A stretch of DNA of 64,000 bases, from positions 13,268,001-13,332,000 of the forward strand of contig JAGUCH010000001.1 in the NCBI GenBank assembly GCA_019096065.1, read 5' to 3'. Numbering within the stretch: position 1 is the first letter of the stretch; every line of letters begins with the position of its first letter. The translations under genes and the position numbers were made by a program. Of the stretch, positions 31,657-42,781 are shown in pieces. This DNA is from Paracyclopina nana (Eukaryota; Arthropoda; Copepoda; Cyclopoida; Cyclopettidae). The notes under the pieces are model-generated. The model did not search any database. It was not told the DNA's origin and was given only the letters and a program-made list of their open reading frames with translations.

Positions 31657-33349
31657 AAATCAGTAGTATCCGAATAAGGGGGAACAATGGCGTGGTGGCC
31701 ACCACCACGAGATGAAGATCGATTTCTCCCTCTCAAAGCCTGCTAACTTGACTTTAAATAAATAAAAGGATTGTTTGTATGAAGCAAAGACACTAATTGA
31801 TCCAGCCACCGCGAGTGCACGATACAGAGAGTAGCTGCAAATTGCTGAACAGTTATCCTCCATATTAATGAGCTCACTGTAAAGATATTAGACATGCGAT
31901 GCCGTGTAAACACTCTGGGCTCCAAAAAGGGGTTTTGTTGTATCCAAGTCTTTAGCAAAGAGTGAATGTGCATATAAGACTTTGCATTTCTCGCAGTGTG
32001 ACGTAGCACAAATAATAAAGCCCAAAGGTAACGGCAACTCAAGGGGTGCATTTTGATCCCCTCGCCACCTCCCAGCTTCTTATCATCAGGTGGAAACAAA
32101 GCAGCTCTTTAAATAGATGTCAAGACCTATTTCTCACCCAGTGGAGACCCCTTTTCTCACGATCTGATAAGATCACGGCAAAAAAACTTTAAAAAAGTAA
32201 TATTCGAGGATTTCGAAACTATTCTTTAATGAGACGTGTGCTTGTTATGCATTTTCAGGAATTTTGCATAGCACCCCCTTTCTAGGAGACCGCATGTTTC
32301 ATTTGATGTCTTTGGACACTTTCGTGCATCAACACTAGCTCGCGTCTCGCTCTTCTCCTTGCGAGCGTAGCATGTTGTGATTGCCGAAATTGAGTAAAGT
32401 TTCAGCTCTCGTGGGAGGTAAGAATTACGCTTTCATCACCATATAATGCTTTATTGCTCGGAATAATGGCCGCAGTCTTGCCAAAAGCCTTTTAAAACCC
32501 CAACAGCAGCGTATTCCGCACAGCGCAGACAAAATGTAGACTTTGTGGAAATTCAGAGTGGCCGCACTAAAAATCGTGATTTTATATCAAGAAATTATGC
32601 TCTCTCTATCTCAACACGTGATCTGAGTTGCTGCGGTAAAAAAACGCACCCCTCCTTCTTTCTCCCCATCTTTTTGCATCGCATGATGAGAAAATCGGGG
32701 GAAGATATTTCGTGCCCGCCCATGAAAAACTGATTGATTTAGTACGTCTTGCGAGCTCAAAATATTTAGACGCAAGAATCTTTCTGACGTGTTGTTTGAA
32801 AAGGTGCGCGCGCGTAGCTGAATTTCATATTAGATGCAAAATTTGATTTACCAGGCCATGAGCTTGGTCTTCTTAGGCGTAGTAGTAAATGCATGCACGG
32901 TGGTGCAAACTTATTATTGCATGCATTTGCATAAACTTTTCGCCTCGTAAGCATTTGAAATCGGAGACGGAGCGTTTGAGTCATACTGAAGACGTTATTT
33001 ATTGGAAATTCTTCGTAAATACTCTTTTGATTATATAGTGCTCGCAACGCATGGAAAAATGCCAAATTGCCCTGTTAATTGGCCATTTTTCCCGCGTAGA
33101 CCTTAAATCACCGCCCCAACTCAATTTGAAATTAAACTGCCATGAAAAGTGCATCATGCCAGCTAGCCAATCTGCATAGAGCGGGGGGGTTGAAATCGTA
33201 ATAATTTTGCTTCAGTTTACCTCACGGTGTACCTGATCCCTAAGGGAATTTCCTCAATCAAGTCTGATTTTGCTTACTCTTTGCAGGAGGTGATTACCCT
33301 CAACTCTGTTTACGTCGCCGATTAAAATGTAATAGTCATTCTCATCACA
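31657..33349. other. Non-coding stretch with a small hairpin
   Basis: No gene recognised. Perfect 11-bp arms AAATGCATGCA (32887-32897) and TGCATGCATTT (32918-32928) form a hairpin with a 20-nt loop. The end probably holds the promoter and 5' UTR of the next gene. Confidence 0.45.
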
Positions 33350-34611
33350 ATGTCCAAGGAGCAAGATACGGAATCCTGCCAAGCACTGACATCGTCTGGA
33401 TCATGCACAGCCTCTATGGCCTCAACCTCCAAAAGATTGGAGAGGGGACTTTTCGTTGTGCTCTCCTTGGCTGTTTTGACCATTCTCACCCTAATGGGCC
33501 TGTTGGTTTTCATTTTGGCCAACGAGCAACACAAGAAGGATGACATCTTTGCCACTCCGGATTTGATTGAAGAAGACCAACATCGGATTTTTCCAACTCT
33601 GCCCCCTTACATGGCGCAAAGGGTGAGCTCAATCATGGCCAAGAAAATGGAGGAGGAAAGTGAGAAATTTCTCGAACGTTACCCAAGGGACCATCGATAT
33701 GTGGCCAAGCAAATGCTGAAATTCCTACCTAGGCCAATGGAACTGGAATTGCAAGCAGACATGCCTGACGATGAAATCAAGGCCACGGAAATCTTTGACA
33801 GCGTGGATGAGAATGAAAACGAGTGCGCTGACCCTTGGGAACTGCATGACTGGATGATCTACGTCGAGTCATTGGTGCATAAATTCATATTGGATGAGCA
33901 GTGGCACAGCCTGGGTCAAAACGACTTTGATAACCTCACTTGGCCGGATTATGTGTTTGCAGTAAGTGAACTACAAATCATTGCGAATTTGACCCGTTTC
34001 AGCTAGCGCAATAAGCTGTAAAAAATTCCAAATGAATACATAATGTACTTGTTTGCATACACCTGTTCTCCTTTCTCCTCCAGCAAAATCCTTCCGGTCT
34101 CTACACGACAGCAAAAAAGAGAAAGTTCAAGAGAGACAGAAGACGATGGGTTTATGCTGACTCGGACAAAGATGACATCTTATCCAAGATTGAATTCAAA
34201 TCTTTTCTGTTCCCCGAGTTGAGCACAGTTTGGGTGCCAGAGGCTCACGACGAGATGGACAGCGATTACGATGGGCGAGTGAGCGAAAAGGAGTTTTTGT
34301 CCATGGACGGCATCGATGTGGACAAAATGTCCAACTACTTTAGGGCCACGTTAGACTACGACAAAAATGGATATTTGGACTTGGAGGAGATTTCTCAGTG
34401 GCTCGACCCGAAAGGGTTCATACGAGCAAAGTCTGAAGTCGTCTATTTGCTTGAACGGATGGATTTAGACAAAAGCAAAGACTTGAGCCTTCCTGAAATC
34501 CTCAACAATACTGACCTCTTTTTGGCCTCTCAAATAACGTACTTTGGACAGATCTACCAATTGAAGAATCTCAGAGAAAAAGTATTCCGTTTCGAAAACG
34601 ACATTCAATGA
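33350..34611 (+). CDS. Membrane-anchored EF-hand protein (reticulocalbin/calumenin-like)
   Basis: Two exons, 33350-33961 and 34084-34611; 379 residues. Family role: CREC proteins bind calcium in the secretory pathway. Seen: a cytosolic Ser/Thr-rich N-terminus, one hydrophobic helix at about residues 33-56 (GLFVVLSLAVLTILTLMGLLVFILA), then an acidic lumenal part with EF-hand loops: FDSVDENENECADPWEL (degenerate), YADSDKDDILSKIEF, DSDYDGRVSEKEF, LDYDKNGYLDLEEI and MDLDKSKDLSLPEI. The loops around DYDGR and DKNGY keep the key acidic residues and Gly and should bind calcium. There is no HDEL-type retention signal at the C-terminus (FENDIQ). The uncleaved N-terminal anchor replaces the signal peptide normally seen in reticulocalbins, so it may be a type II membrane relative of that family. 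Confidence 0.8.
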
Positions 34612-37600
34612 CATTTTTCTGCATAAAAAACAGACTAAATGAATATCAGTAACTCCTTATAGCCTAAGCTTATTCGGAATGACTTTGAGTGGGCTCGCGA
34701 AACCTCTCACAGAGATTCTAACAAGCGTAGCATTAACGCAGCGGAAAGTACGCAACTTTGCGTGCTGTTCATCTCGCAACCTTTCATGATTGGTTAGAAT
34801 TGAAATAATACCGGGCTTATCTCCGTTCTTCAAATTGAATTTGCCATTTGACAACGAGCTAATTTATTCAGTCTGGACGGGTTTGTGTTGATCCTCTTGC
34901 GCATGTAGGAAGGATGAGGCACGTGGCACTGGCTAAAGTTTCAAAACATCAGGATGGAGAGGAAGAAAGTTCACAATTAAGTTTTCTTGATCATATGCGT
35001 GGGTAATTCTGATGAATGTAGAAAGCTGGCTGGTGATGACAAAGTGGGTTTCTTTCAACTTCAAGAAAAATCGCCCAGCAACCCCTGAGAAACCAATAAT
35101 CGCGGCTAATAACGTTGCCATGGTAAAATCCAATCTGCCATCAAATACTGAGCTGCTCTCTCTCTCACATCAGTTTTCTCCTGTTGAGAAAAAACTCGCT
35201 TAATTAGCGAGGACTTTTGTAGCCTTTCGAATTTTTCAAGGTGGATATGGATTTGTGGAGAGGTGGAAAAGTGCAGATTTTGAAGGTGGTGGGTATAGAA
35301 GTTAGAATTGTGAATAGAACACTGATGGTGAAAATGAAAGAGCCTGTAACCTAATCATCATCTCAGCTTGGCTCAGCATCCTTTCATGTAGACTCTTTTC
35401 AGTGCTACTGCTGCTGCTGCGGTGGTAGCAATGGTGTGTAAGGGGAAATGGGGATTACAAAACCTCACAGTGGTATAAAGAAAAGGAGGCGGAAATTCTC
35501 ACAAATGACAACTGAGCTATAGCTGACTTGATTTACAATAAACGGAGATTTATGGCCTCATTCATAGCCTGTAGCTAAACTATCTAGCATGATGGGCCTC
35601 GTCGCACCAAGGCGGATCAATTGAAAAAATTGCTTGCTCCTCTCTGCTGCAAATACTAACACGTACTGCATTTGTTGACTATACATACTCAACTGTTTGA
35701 TAGGCTGTTTCACAATAGGCAGAGAGTCTTCCCAACTGATAATCATCAGAGGGCTCTTTCCGTTTCTTGCTTGCACACATTGCTATTGAATGGCTACATT
35801 TACTTCTGGTGGGTTGGAGCAAGGGGTAGAGTTTCCTCATAATTTGCATTGTTAGCCACAAAACATGTTCAGGAAATAATCACCATCATCGAGCTGTACC
35901 ACTCGACAAATATCACTAATCGTATTGATTTTCAAAGAGATAATCCGCCTCATTGTTGTGCGCTAGAGGAAACAATTGAACATTGATTACCATTGAGTTC
36001 AATAGATAATAACGGAAGAATGGGAGTTGGAACCCAATTAAAAAAGTTGGACTTATCTCCCACTTGAAAATTCAAAAGTTTCTGACACTATAAGTCCATT
36101 TTGACACTCAACAGCGCTCGTTTTATCCATATAGCTCAATGTAACTTTTGCGTTTCAGCAGAATCGATATAAACCTAGCTATGAAGTGGTAGTATCAGTG
36201 TTACAAATCTTAATTGGTAAAAGAAAGGTAGGCCAAAAACATCAATTATTAGGGTAACTTGTTTTTTCCAGCATGCCAAAAAACCCACAATTTTAATGCA
36301 TTTTTCATAGCTTCTGCCGTCAAATTCAATCCATTTCAGAAATTAAAAGTAGAGTTCAAGCGAAAGCCAGGACCTCTTCAACCACCATCAAAGCCCTTTT
36401 TTCACCTCTTGGCTGATCTCATTTCCGAGATTTAGGAAGCCCTAGGCTTTTTTGGTCTTCCTCGACGTCGTCCACTCCATTTAATGAAAGCAATTAGGTC
36501 AAGAAAAACAAATATTGGGAGGAAACTAAGAATCTGAGCTCTTGAAGGATCAAGAAGAGACTTTGAGGGGTCTTCGGAATTGAATGTGCCAATCGAAGAG
36601 TATTTGTTCGATAGAGAAAAACAGAAATGCAAGAAGATCAAAGGATTACTCTCGTCAAGTAGTTTACCTACTAGCTACTACTTCCATACTAGCAAGCTGC
36701 CTCAAGCAAAATTCTTTTTTTTTCTTCAAAAGTAGCTCTCCTAATGTATTTGATTACAATTTACAGCCTAGCACACAATTCAGACAAAGCTAAATTTGCT
36801 CCTGTTTGCAGCCAAGTGGCAAAAAAAGCCCAACCAACTTTTTTTTCTGATCCGCTCCGATGAAGCTTCTTCTGGCTACTATTCGGAAAAGTGGCAATAT
36901 TCCCGACAATTGTAGTGTGTTTGAGGCCAAATTCGAACTGTCACGTCTACAGTCCCTGGAGCACTTCACTTGCCAGAAGAAGCTTCGACCCCCATATGTT
37001 GTGGAAATTGCTGATGATGCTCACTGTCTCCTTTTCACCTAATGAATTTCTACTATTCTCCTCCTTTCACTTTTTGTTGTCAACCTCCCATTTTGCTAGA
37101 ATAAAGAAGAAAATATATGAAGCGGAAATAGGCACATGCCTGAAATATCAAATTGTCCATGCGACTGCTCTCGGTAGATGTATGTACAAGCATGTATCAT
37201 ACTACATTCAGTATTGGACTTGCTGCCCAAAGGAGTCATATTTTGGGCCATGAAGCCGTCATAAAAATGCTGAGTTGTATTTCATTTATTTCTCCGTCTT
37301 GGTGATCAGACAAGGTACAAAGAAAAGCTTTTTTTGCAGTGCTATTTCGTTATTGGAGCTCTTCACTAGCGCGCTCCTTTCTTTCAATTAGTTATTTCCA
37401 TGGCCTGTCCTCCAATTAGGCTCTCGGTGGTTTTTTTTTCAGGCCAGATTTTTCTCATTTAACTAGGCAGGGGAAGCTTTTTGTGGCTGGCATTCTTCGG
37501 CTTTTAATTGGCTGTTGCTTTCACGAAAATCTGGCAATTTCGGTGGAGGCAAGTGGAAAATTGATTGACGCGCGAGATGAAAGGTTTGGAAATCAGATGA

Positions 37601-38560
37601 CCTCAAAGCCCGCAGATTTTTCCCGATATTGGGCCGATTTCACATTGACCAGAAGAATTGCTGGCTATTGTTACCGACGCGATATTCTACCGGGGCCGTA
37701 ATTAGGGGAATGCAACTCTCGAAAATCATGCGTAGCTGTTGCTCTCTCAACTTGCAACATTCCTGCGGGCATTTTCCAGGAAATTAAACCTCAAAGGAAA
37801 TGACATCAATTCCAACAGTTTGCTGACATCTTTTTTCCCAAAGAAGAGATGAAACAATTCCTCTGTTCCAGGTATTATATTAGCATACACATGCTCAGAA
37901 TGGCTCCTCCACTGAGTGAAATTCCTCCTTTTTTGGGGGAACTTGGTAAACGTGAGGCAATAACAAATAATGCATCATTAATACTATGCCAAAGGCTCGG
38001 CTTTTTTGGCTTTGATGGAGATGCTTTCCCCTATTAGCATTTCATCATAAAACAAGTAACATGACGAGAGTATTTACAGCATCGTTACCACCATCATTTA
38101 TACTCATATCTTCCCCAACACACATATACAGCTTATTTGACGCGTGGAAACGAGCCGCCACGAAAATGGTATTTTGGTACCCCGGAAACGCTACAACAAA
38201 GCTTTTATGGGCATCGTTTTGCCTCAATTACTTCCCTTTTCTTCGGCATTAGTTGATGTGTCAGCACACTGTAGCAGTTGTACGGTCACGTATGATGCGA
38301 AGAAAAGTGAAAGCCAGTAGTATATGGTAGTGCACTTTGCAACGTGATTGGTACACCATCATTCTGCGATGTACATGACAAACCAGCGCGGGAATCATGA
38401 CCCTTCCATGAGACGACGAATATTGACTCATGCCTTAGATTCCGAATATTGGCCCGTGGTGAAGAGCGGATGCTTTCGAAAGTGCTGATGCCCAGTGTGC
38501 ATTCTGCGACAACTACCACCGTGCACGCCGCGCGGCGACCCAACCAGAAATTCTCCAAGT
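34612..38560. other. Non-coding stretch
   Basis: About 3.9 kb without a gene I can support. Short open frames here have unlike-protein composition. No clear repeats were noticed other than homopolymer runs. Confidence 0.45.
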
Positions 38561-38570
38561 CAGCTTACCA

Positions 38571-38689
38571 TGATTACACCGTTGATTTATTTCAATTACG
38601 TGATTACATAGTAATTACAGCGTGTCATAACTGAATAAATCTTACTTTGCAAGACCAAAAATTGTGCTCCGTATTTACGTCATGATTAC
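38571..38689. repeat. Left-end cluster of the transposon motif
   Basis: Several copies of a GATTAC/AATTAC-type motif: TGATTACACCG (38571-38581), TGATTACA (38601-38608), GTAATTACAGCGTG (38611-38624) and TTTACGTCATGATTAC (38674-38689). They resemble motif copies in the element's promoter and introns, so they are read as its subterminal repeats. Confidence 0.5.
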
Positions 38690-39038
38690 AAGAATATTAC
38701 TTAGCATACATAACTTCAAAAAAACGTTTTTTTAATGTGTAAGTAATCCTCCCATAATTCTTACTGTGATATGTTCAGTAAGTGATCATGGAAATACTAT
38801 TGAAATAATTGTTTCTCGTAGCAATGTTTTTTTGACTGCTCAATGACAAAAATGAGTGAAATTTCTGATATGCACTTACTTCATATTGACTTCAATCAAA
38901 AGAACGACAACTTAAAGTTTTACGAATATAATTTATTTTTCATTTTGATGACATAATTATTCAGTGATTTACCCGTTTTTTGCAAATGTTAGGTATAAGT
39001 ACCTGTGGACATATTGCTCTTCATTTCATTTGACAACA

Positions 39039-39044
39039 TTTATT
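39039..39044 (-). promoter_or_regulatory. Possible poly(A) signal of the transposase gene
   Basis: TTTATT on the plus strand reads AATAAA on the minus strand, about 210 nt past the transposase stop. Confidence 0.35.
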
Positions 39045-39253
39045 TGTTGTAGAAATACATAGAATGGTAATTATAATGTTGAATACCTTATTGAGCAGTG
39101 CTATTATTGGGTATGCATTAGATTTCATTGCTCACAAAACAAGAAGTAGTAATATTTGTAACTGAATAGTTGGATGAACGGCATGAATTTGTGATCATAA
39201 TATTGCAGTTTTTTTGCCGTAATCTGCCTGATAATGCACTAAAGAACAATTGA

Positions 39254-42200
39254 TTAAGAATGAAGTGCATCCATTGGCACAGCGATCATTACTTGGCCAT
39301 CCTTCACTGCCTTACCAACGATGTCTTTCTTTTTGACAATGACGACGTCTTTTTCATACTTTTTGAATCGCTCAACACCAACCATGGAGAAGTCAAGACT
39401 GAATACATCTTTGTTGCGGTACTTGGCTGTTGCAATGCGCTTGCACTTGTACTCGTCCTTGTTTCTCTGGCCTACCACTTCATAGAATTTCCTATCTTTA
39501 GTGTAGATGAGGTTGTCTTGTCTGTTGGCACGTGTCATCTTCTTGTTGATGTTGATGGTTCTTTCACAGTTGTGACTCCGTATATTTGCAATAAACGCCT
39601 TTTGCATTGCCTGTTTACTGAAGCTTTTTGTATTGTTGACCAGAACACGTTTGATGAATCCGTAGTAAGCCTCAAAGGGCTCAGCTGAAATTTGGCTCAA
39701 TCTATGGCGTCTCCGAGTTTCTCTCAAGTGAGAGAATAGATGAAGGTTGAAGGAGCACTTTTGCTTTCCAAAAACATTTTCAAACATGAAATAGAATGAC
39801 TGCATCATTTCAGACAAGTTCACCTTTTGGCATATTTGACGATACAGTTCGTCATCAAAAAATGCTGCCCTCACAAGGTAGGTAAAGTAATACCAGATCT
39901 TCCTGAACTTGCAATTTTCTTCTCCTACAAGCGCCTTTCCAAATGCCAAGAATCCACACACAATGATTGAAAGGTATTCGCATGATTTATAGTGCACTAA
40001 CCCCAAACGCATGCCTCTAGGACGACGAGTGAACTCAGAGGGTATTCGCATTTTTTTCCAACTTTCGTCAAAGCGGAACATTAAGTCCTTAGTTCTCGCA
40101 CTGTACCTGTCACTGCCTGATCTCCTTGGATTAATGATTTCAAGGACAATTTGTCGACCCATGCCTAGCAACAAATTGTGCATGGGCTCAATAGGCATGT
40201 CCTCAATGATGTCAAATCCCTCTATTGACAAAAATGGAGATCTGCCTGTGACACCAAATGTTTGTGCATCATCTGGAGGTAGTCCACTGTCTTTGTTCTT
40301 TTCAACGAGTTCGACATGTCTCAGCCACTCTTGCATTGTCCGCTTTTCATAAGCCATAGTCTTTGGTAAAAACACCATTTTTCTGTCATAATCGCCAACA
40401 CACTTGCAGCGATCACAGCAACAATAACCTGCGTGACCCTTGAGACATTTCAGTTTAGCTCTTGCTACAGCATCTGCAATGACCATGCTCAGTTTGAATC
40501 CTTTCTCCTTTGCATCCACAATCATATTCTCAACACATGTGTTCAATTGCTTCAAGTGTCCTGTTCGGTACACAAAAACACCTGACAAATAGACAAAACG
40601 GCAGCCAAAGAACCTTACACACACAAGATCCATTTTGTCAATGCCTGAGTTGGAAAGCGGGACCCCATCAACTGCAAGGTCATACCTTTTCTTGAATCTC
40701 CTTGCTAGTTGTGGATGGTTTTTTTTATGGAATTCCCAGATCTCGTCAATCTTTGAGCTTGTCCATTCACTCAACTTTTCATAATCCCGTGAAGGGTAGG
40801 TTTTTTCAGGGTAAAACGTACCACTATGATGGAATATTTCGTTGTTACTTTTGTCCAACAATTCAAACGCCATGTGGATATTGGGCAACTGATCTCTGAG
40901 ATGGTTGTAGATTGTTTTGAAGCTTTTAAGTTTTCGATCAAGATTCATGGCACGTATAAAATTCCATAGATCGTCTGCTGCTTCATGACTCACAGCATGT
41001 CTGCAAATGATAGACAGGAACCTATTTGCACACAGATCATTTCTTGCTAGCAAGTCTTCCAATTTCTCCTCCTCTTTTTGGGCACGAATGAGTTCTGTAA
41101 GGGTGAACTTCCTAATTGACATGCTGCTGAATGCGTTGCACAAAGCGTCATCATCAAACTCAATTTCAAACGGATAATCTTCTGGATTGTCTGATTCCTA
41201 CAATAGACCGTGATTATGCCGTAAAAATGTCATAAATTGTAAAAGAACTTACATTTGACACAATTGAATCATCCATCTCATTGCCTTCAATAGCTTCTTC
41301 CGCCTCCTCATTGCCATCGCTCACATTGATGCTATCATCATTGCTGTCTCCATTAGCATCTGGTATCAGCGGATCAGCATTATTGCTTTGATTGAAATTC
41401 AACCGTGATCTCTTGAAAAAGGCATATTCTTCATCACTTTCAGTAGTCATGACATTATCAGAGGACACATCTGATGAAGATGTAGAGACATCTTGTAGAT
41501 GGTCAATATCAACAACCTCGACTTGATTCTCCCAACGCATCCCTAGTACCGGTACGGATCTTGAGCTGATTGCACGTTTAACGGCTCATTCACGGAGTAA
41601 TCACGGATACTTTTCTCTGCAAGCTGCACACTGGCTGATGGTGGATCATGTTGCGATGGAGGTATCCACTCATCGTCATTGTTGTCCACTTCCAGTTGGT
41701 TGCTTGATTGGACATAATTGCCAATATCCAAGCTGTTCTGCCAGTTTGTGATTGGCTCCTCTGACAGTTGCTCCTGCTGCTCACGCTCAACTTTCCTTTT
41801 AGCACGGCCTTTGTTGGCAAACGCATTTTCAAATGCAACCCTATAACTGGTGATACACTTTGACCTCTCTATGTATTTATCATATTTCTCCGGCTAGTGG
41901 CAAAGTCTTCAAGTAAAGCATATTCAACTTCATAGAATAGTGGGAAAGATGGATCATCAATGCCAACAATGTAGAAGTTATTTGTGACTGGGTCGAGAAC
42001 ATCAGTCAAACAAATATTCTGCCGTGCTACGCCAGTGATTGTAACGTGAATGTGTGGTAAATTGTCAACTTCCTGAATAAGCTTTCTTGCTTCATTAACA
42101 ACGCTTGCTGCTGGCTTGGATCTCTTTTCTAGCACTTTGGGCTGCAACTGTGTGTCTTCAAAATTGATGACATTTTTCAATCCATTTGAAACCTTCGTAA

Positions 42201-42414
42201 TGAGGTCAACTTCAATTGGTATTGGATCATCCTCAATGTTGATGATATTATTAGCTGCCAAGCCAAGCTTCTTTGATTTCTCAGATAATTCACGAATTAA
42301 GATATCAAGCTCTTTCTTTTGCCTTTGTCGTCGACGATTCATGCGAGCAGCAGGGGTGGAAGTGAATGTGCTGTCATTGTAGCCTTCATCTTTCTTTTTT
42401 TTCACTTTCGGCAT
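39254..42414 (-). CDS. Transposase, Transposase_21/Tnp2-like, with two apparent frame breaks
   Basis: Two exons, 42414-41253 and 41197-39254, split by a 55-nt intron; about 1035 residues. Role inferred: DDE-type DNA cleavage and strand transfer. Seen: a Lys/Arg-rich N-terminus, an acidic Ser/Asp-rich middle, then the catalytic part. This has LAVDGVPLSNSG (first acidic residue of Tnp2-like enzymes), the Cys-rich KGHAGYCCCDRCKCVGDYDRK, SPFLSIEGFDIIEDMPIEPMHNLLLGMG, and FSHLRETRRRHRLSQISAEPFEAYYGFIK near the end. These match animal Transposase_21-type proteins. Exon 1 changes frame twice, near 41894 (after LLEDFATS) and near 41550 (after SAQDPYR). Each fits one missing base, and exon 1 is exactly two bases short of a whole number of codons. 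The element may thus be recently inactivated, or these are sequence errors. Confidence 0.8.
41207..41224. repeat. Transposon motif inside the transposase intron
   Basis: ACCGTGATTATGCCGTAA lies within the 55-nt intron (41198-41252). On the minus strand it reads TTACGGCATAATCACGGT, holding the AATCACGGT core seen in the companion gene's introns. Confidence 0.7.
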
Positions 42415-42781
42415 TGCTCTAAAAAAAATGACGACGTAGTAGATTTATGTGTTTTTCACGGTGTAATTACCATTAAAATTTAAGTCTTTAAGAATAGTCT
42501 TAAACGGTGTGCAAACATTTTTAAATAATTTTTAATAAATGGCATTACTACCTGCTATCGTTGTTATTTAGTAATCGTTTGGTTTTATAGGTGGGTTGCG
42601 TGACATCCGGTTGGTTTGGATGGCGTCCGTCAAATGGCACGGCGTACTATATGAGGCGTGCGCGCACGCGGAGAAACCTCAGTCGACGCTCACCTGCCGA
42701 GGAGAGCACATCACTGCCTACTGCGCCGCACGCCGTGACACTGAAAAATAAACACTGATTACGCCGTGAAAACGCCGTGAA
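42415..42781. promoter_or_regulatory. Shared divergent promoter of the transposon genes
   Basis: 367 bp between the two divergent start codons. It carries motif copies next to both genes: TTCACGGTGTAATTAC (42455-42470), and TGATTACGCCGTGAAAACG with a second CGCCGTGA directly after it (42756-42780), ending one base before the companion ATG. The middle is CG-richer (GTGCGCGCACGCG). Binding by an element-encoded protein, for regulation or transposition, is inferred. Confidence 0.5.
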
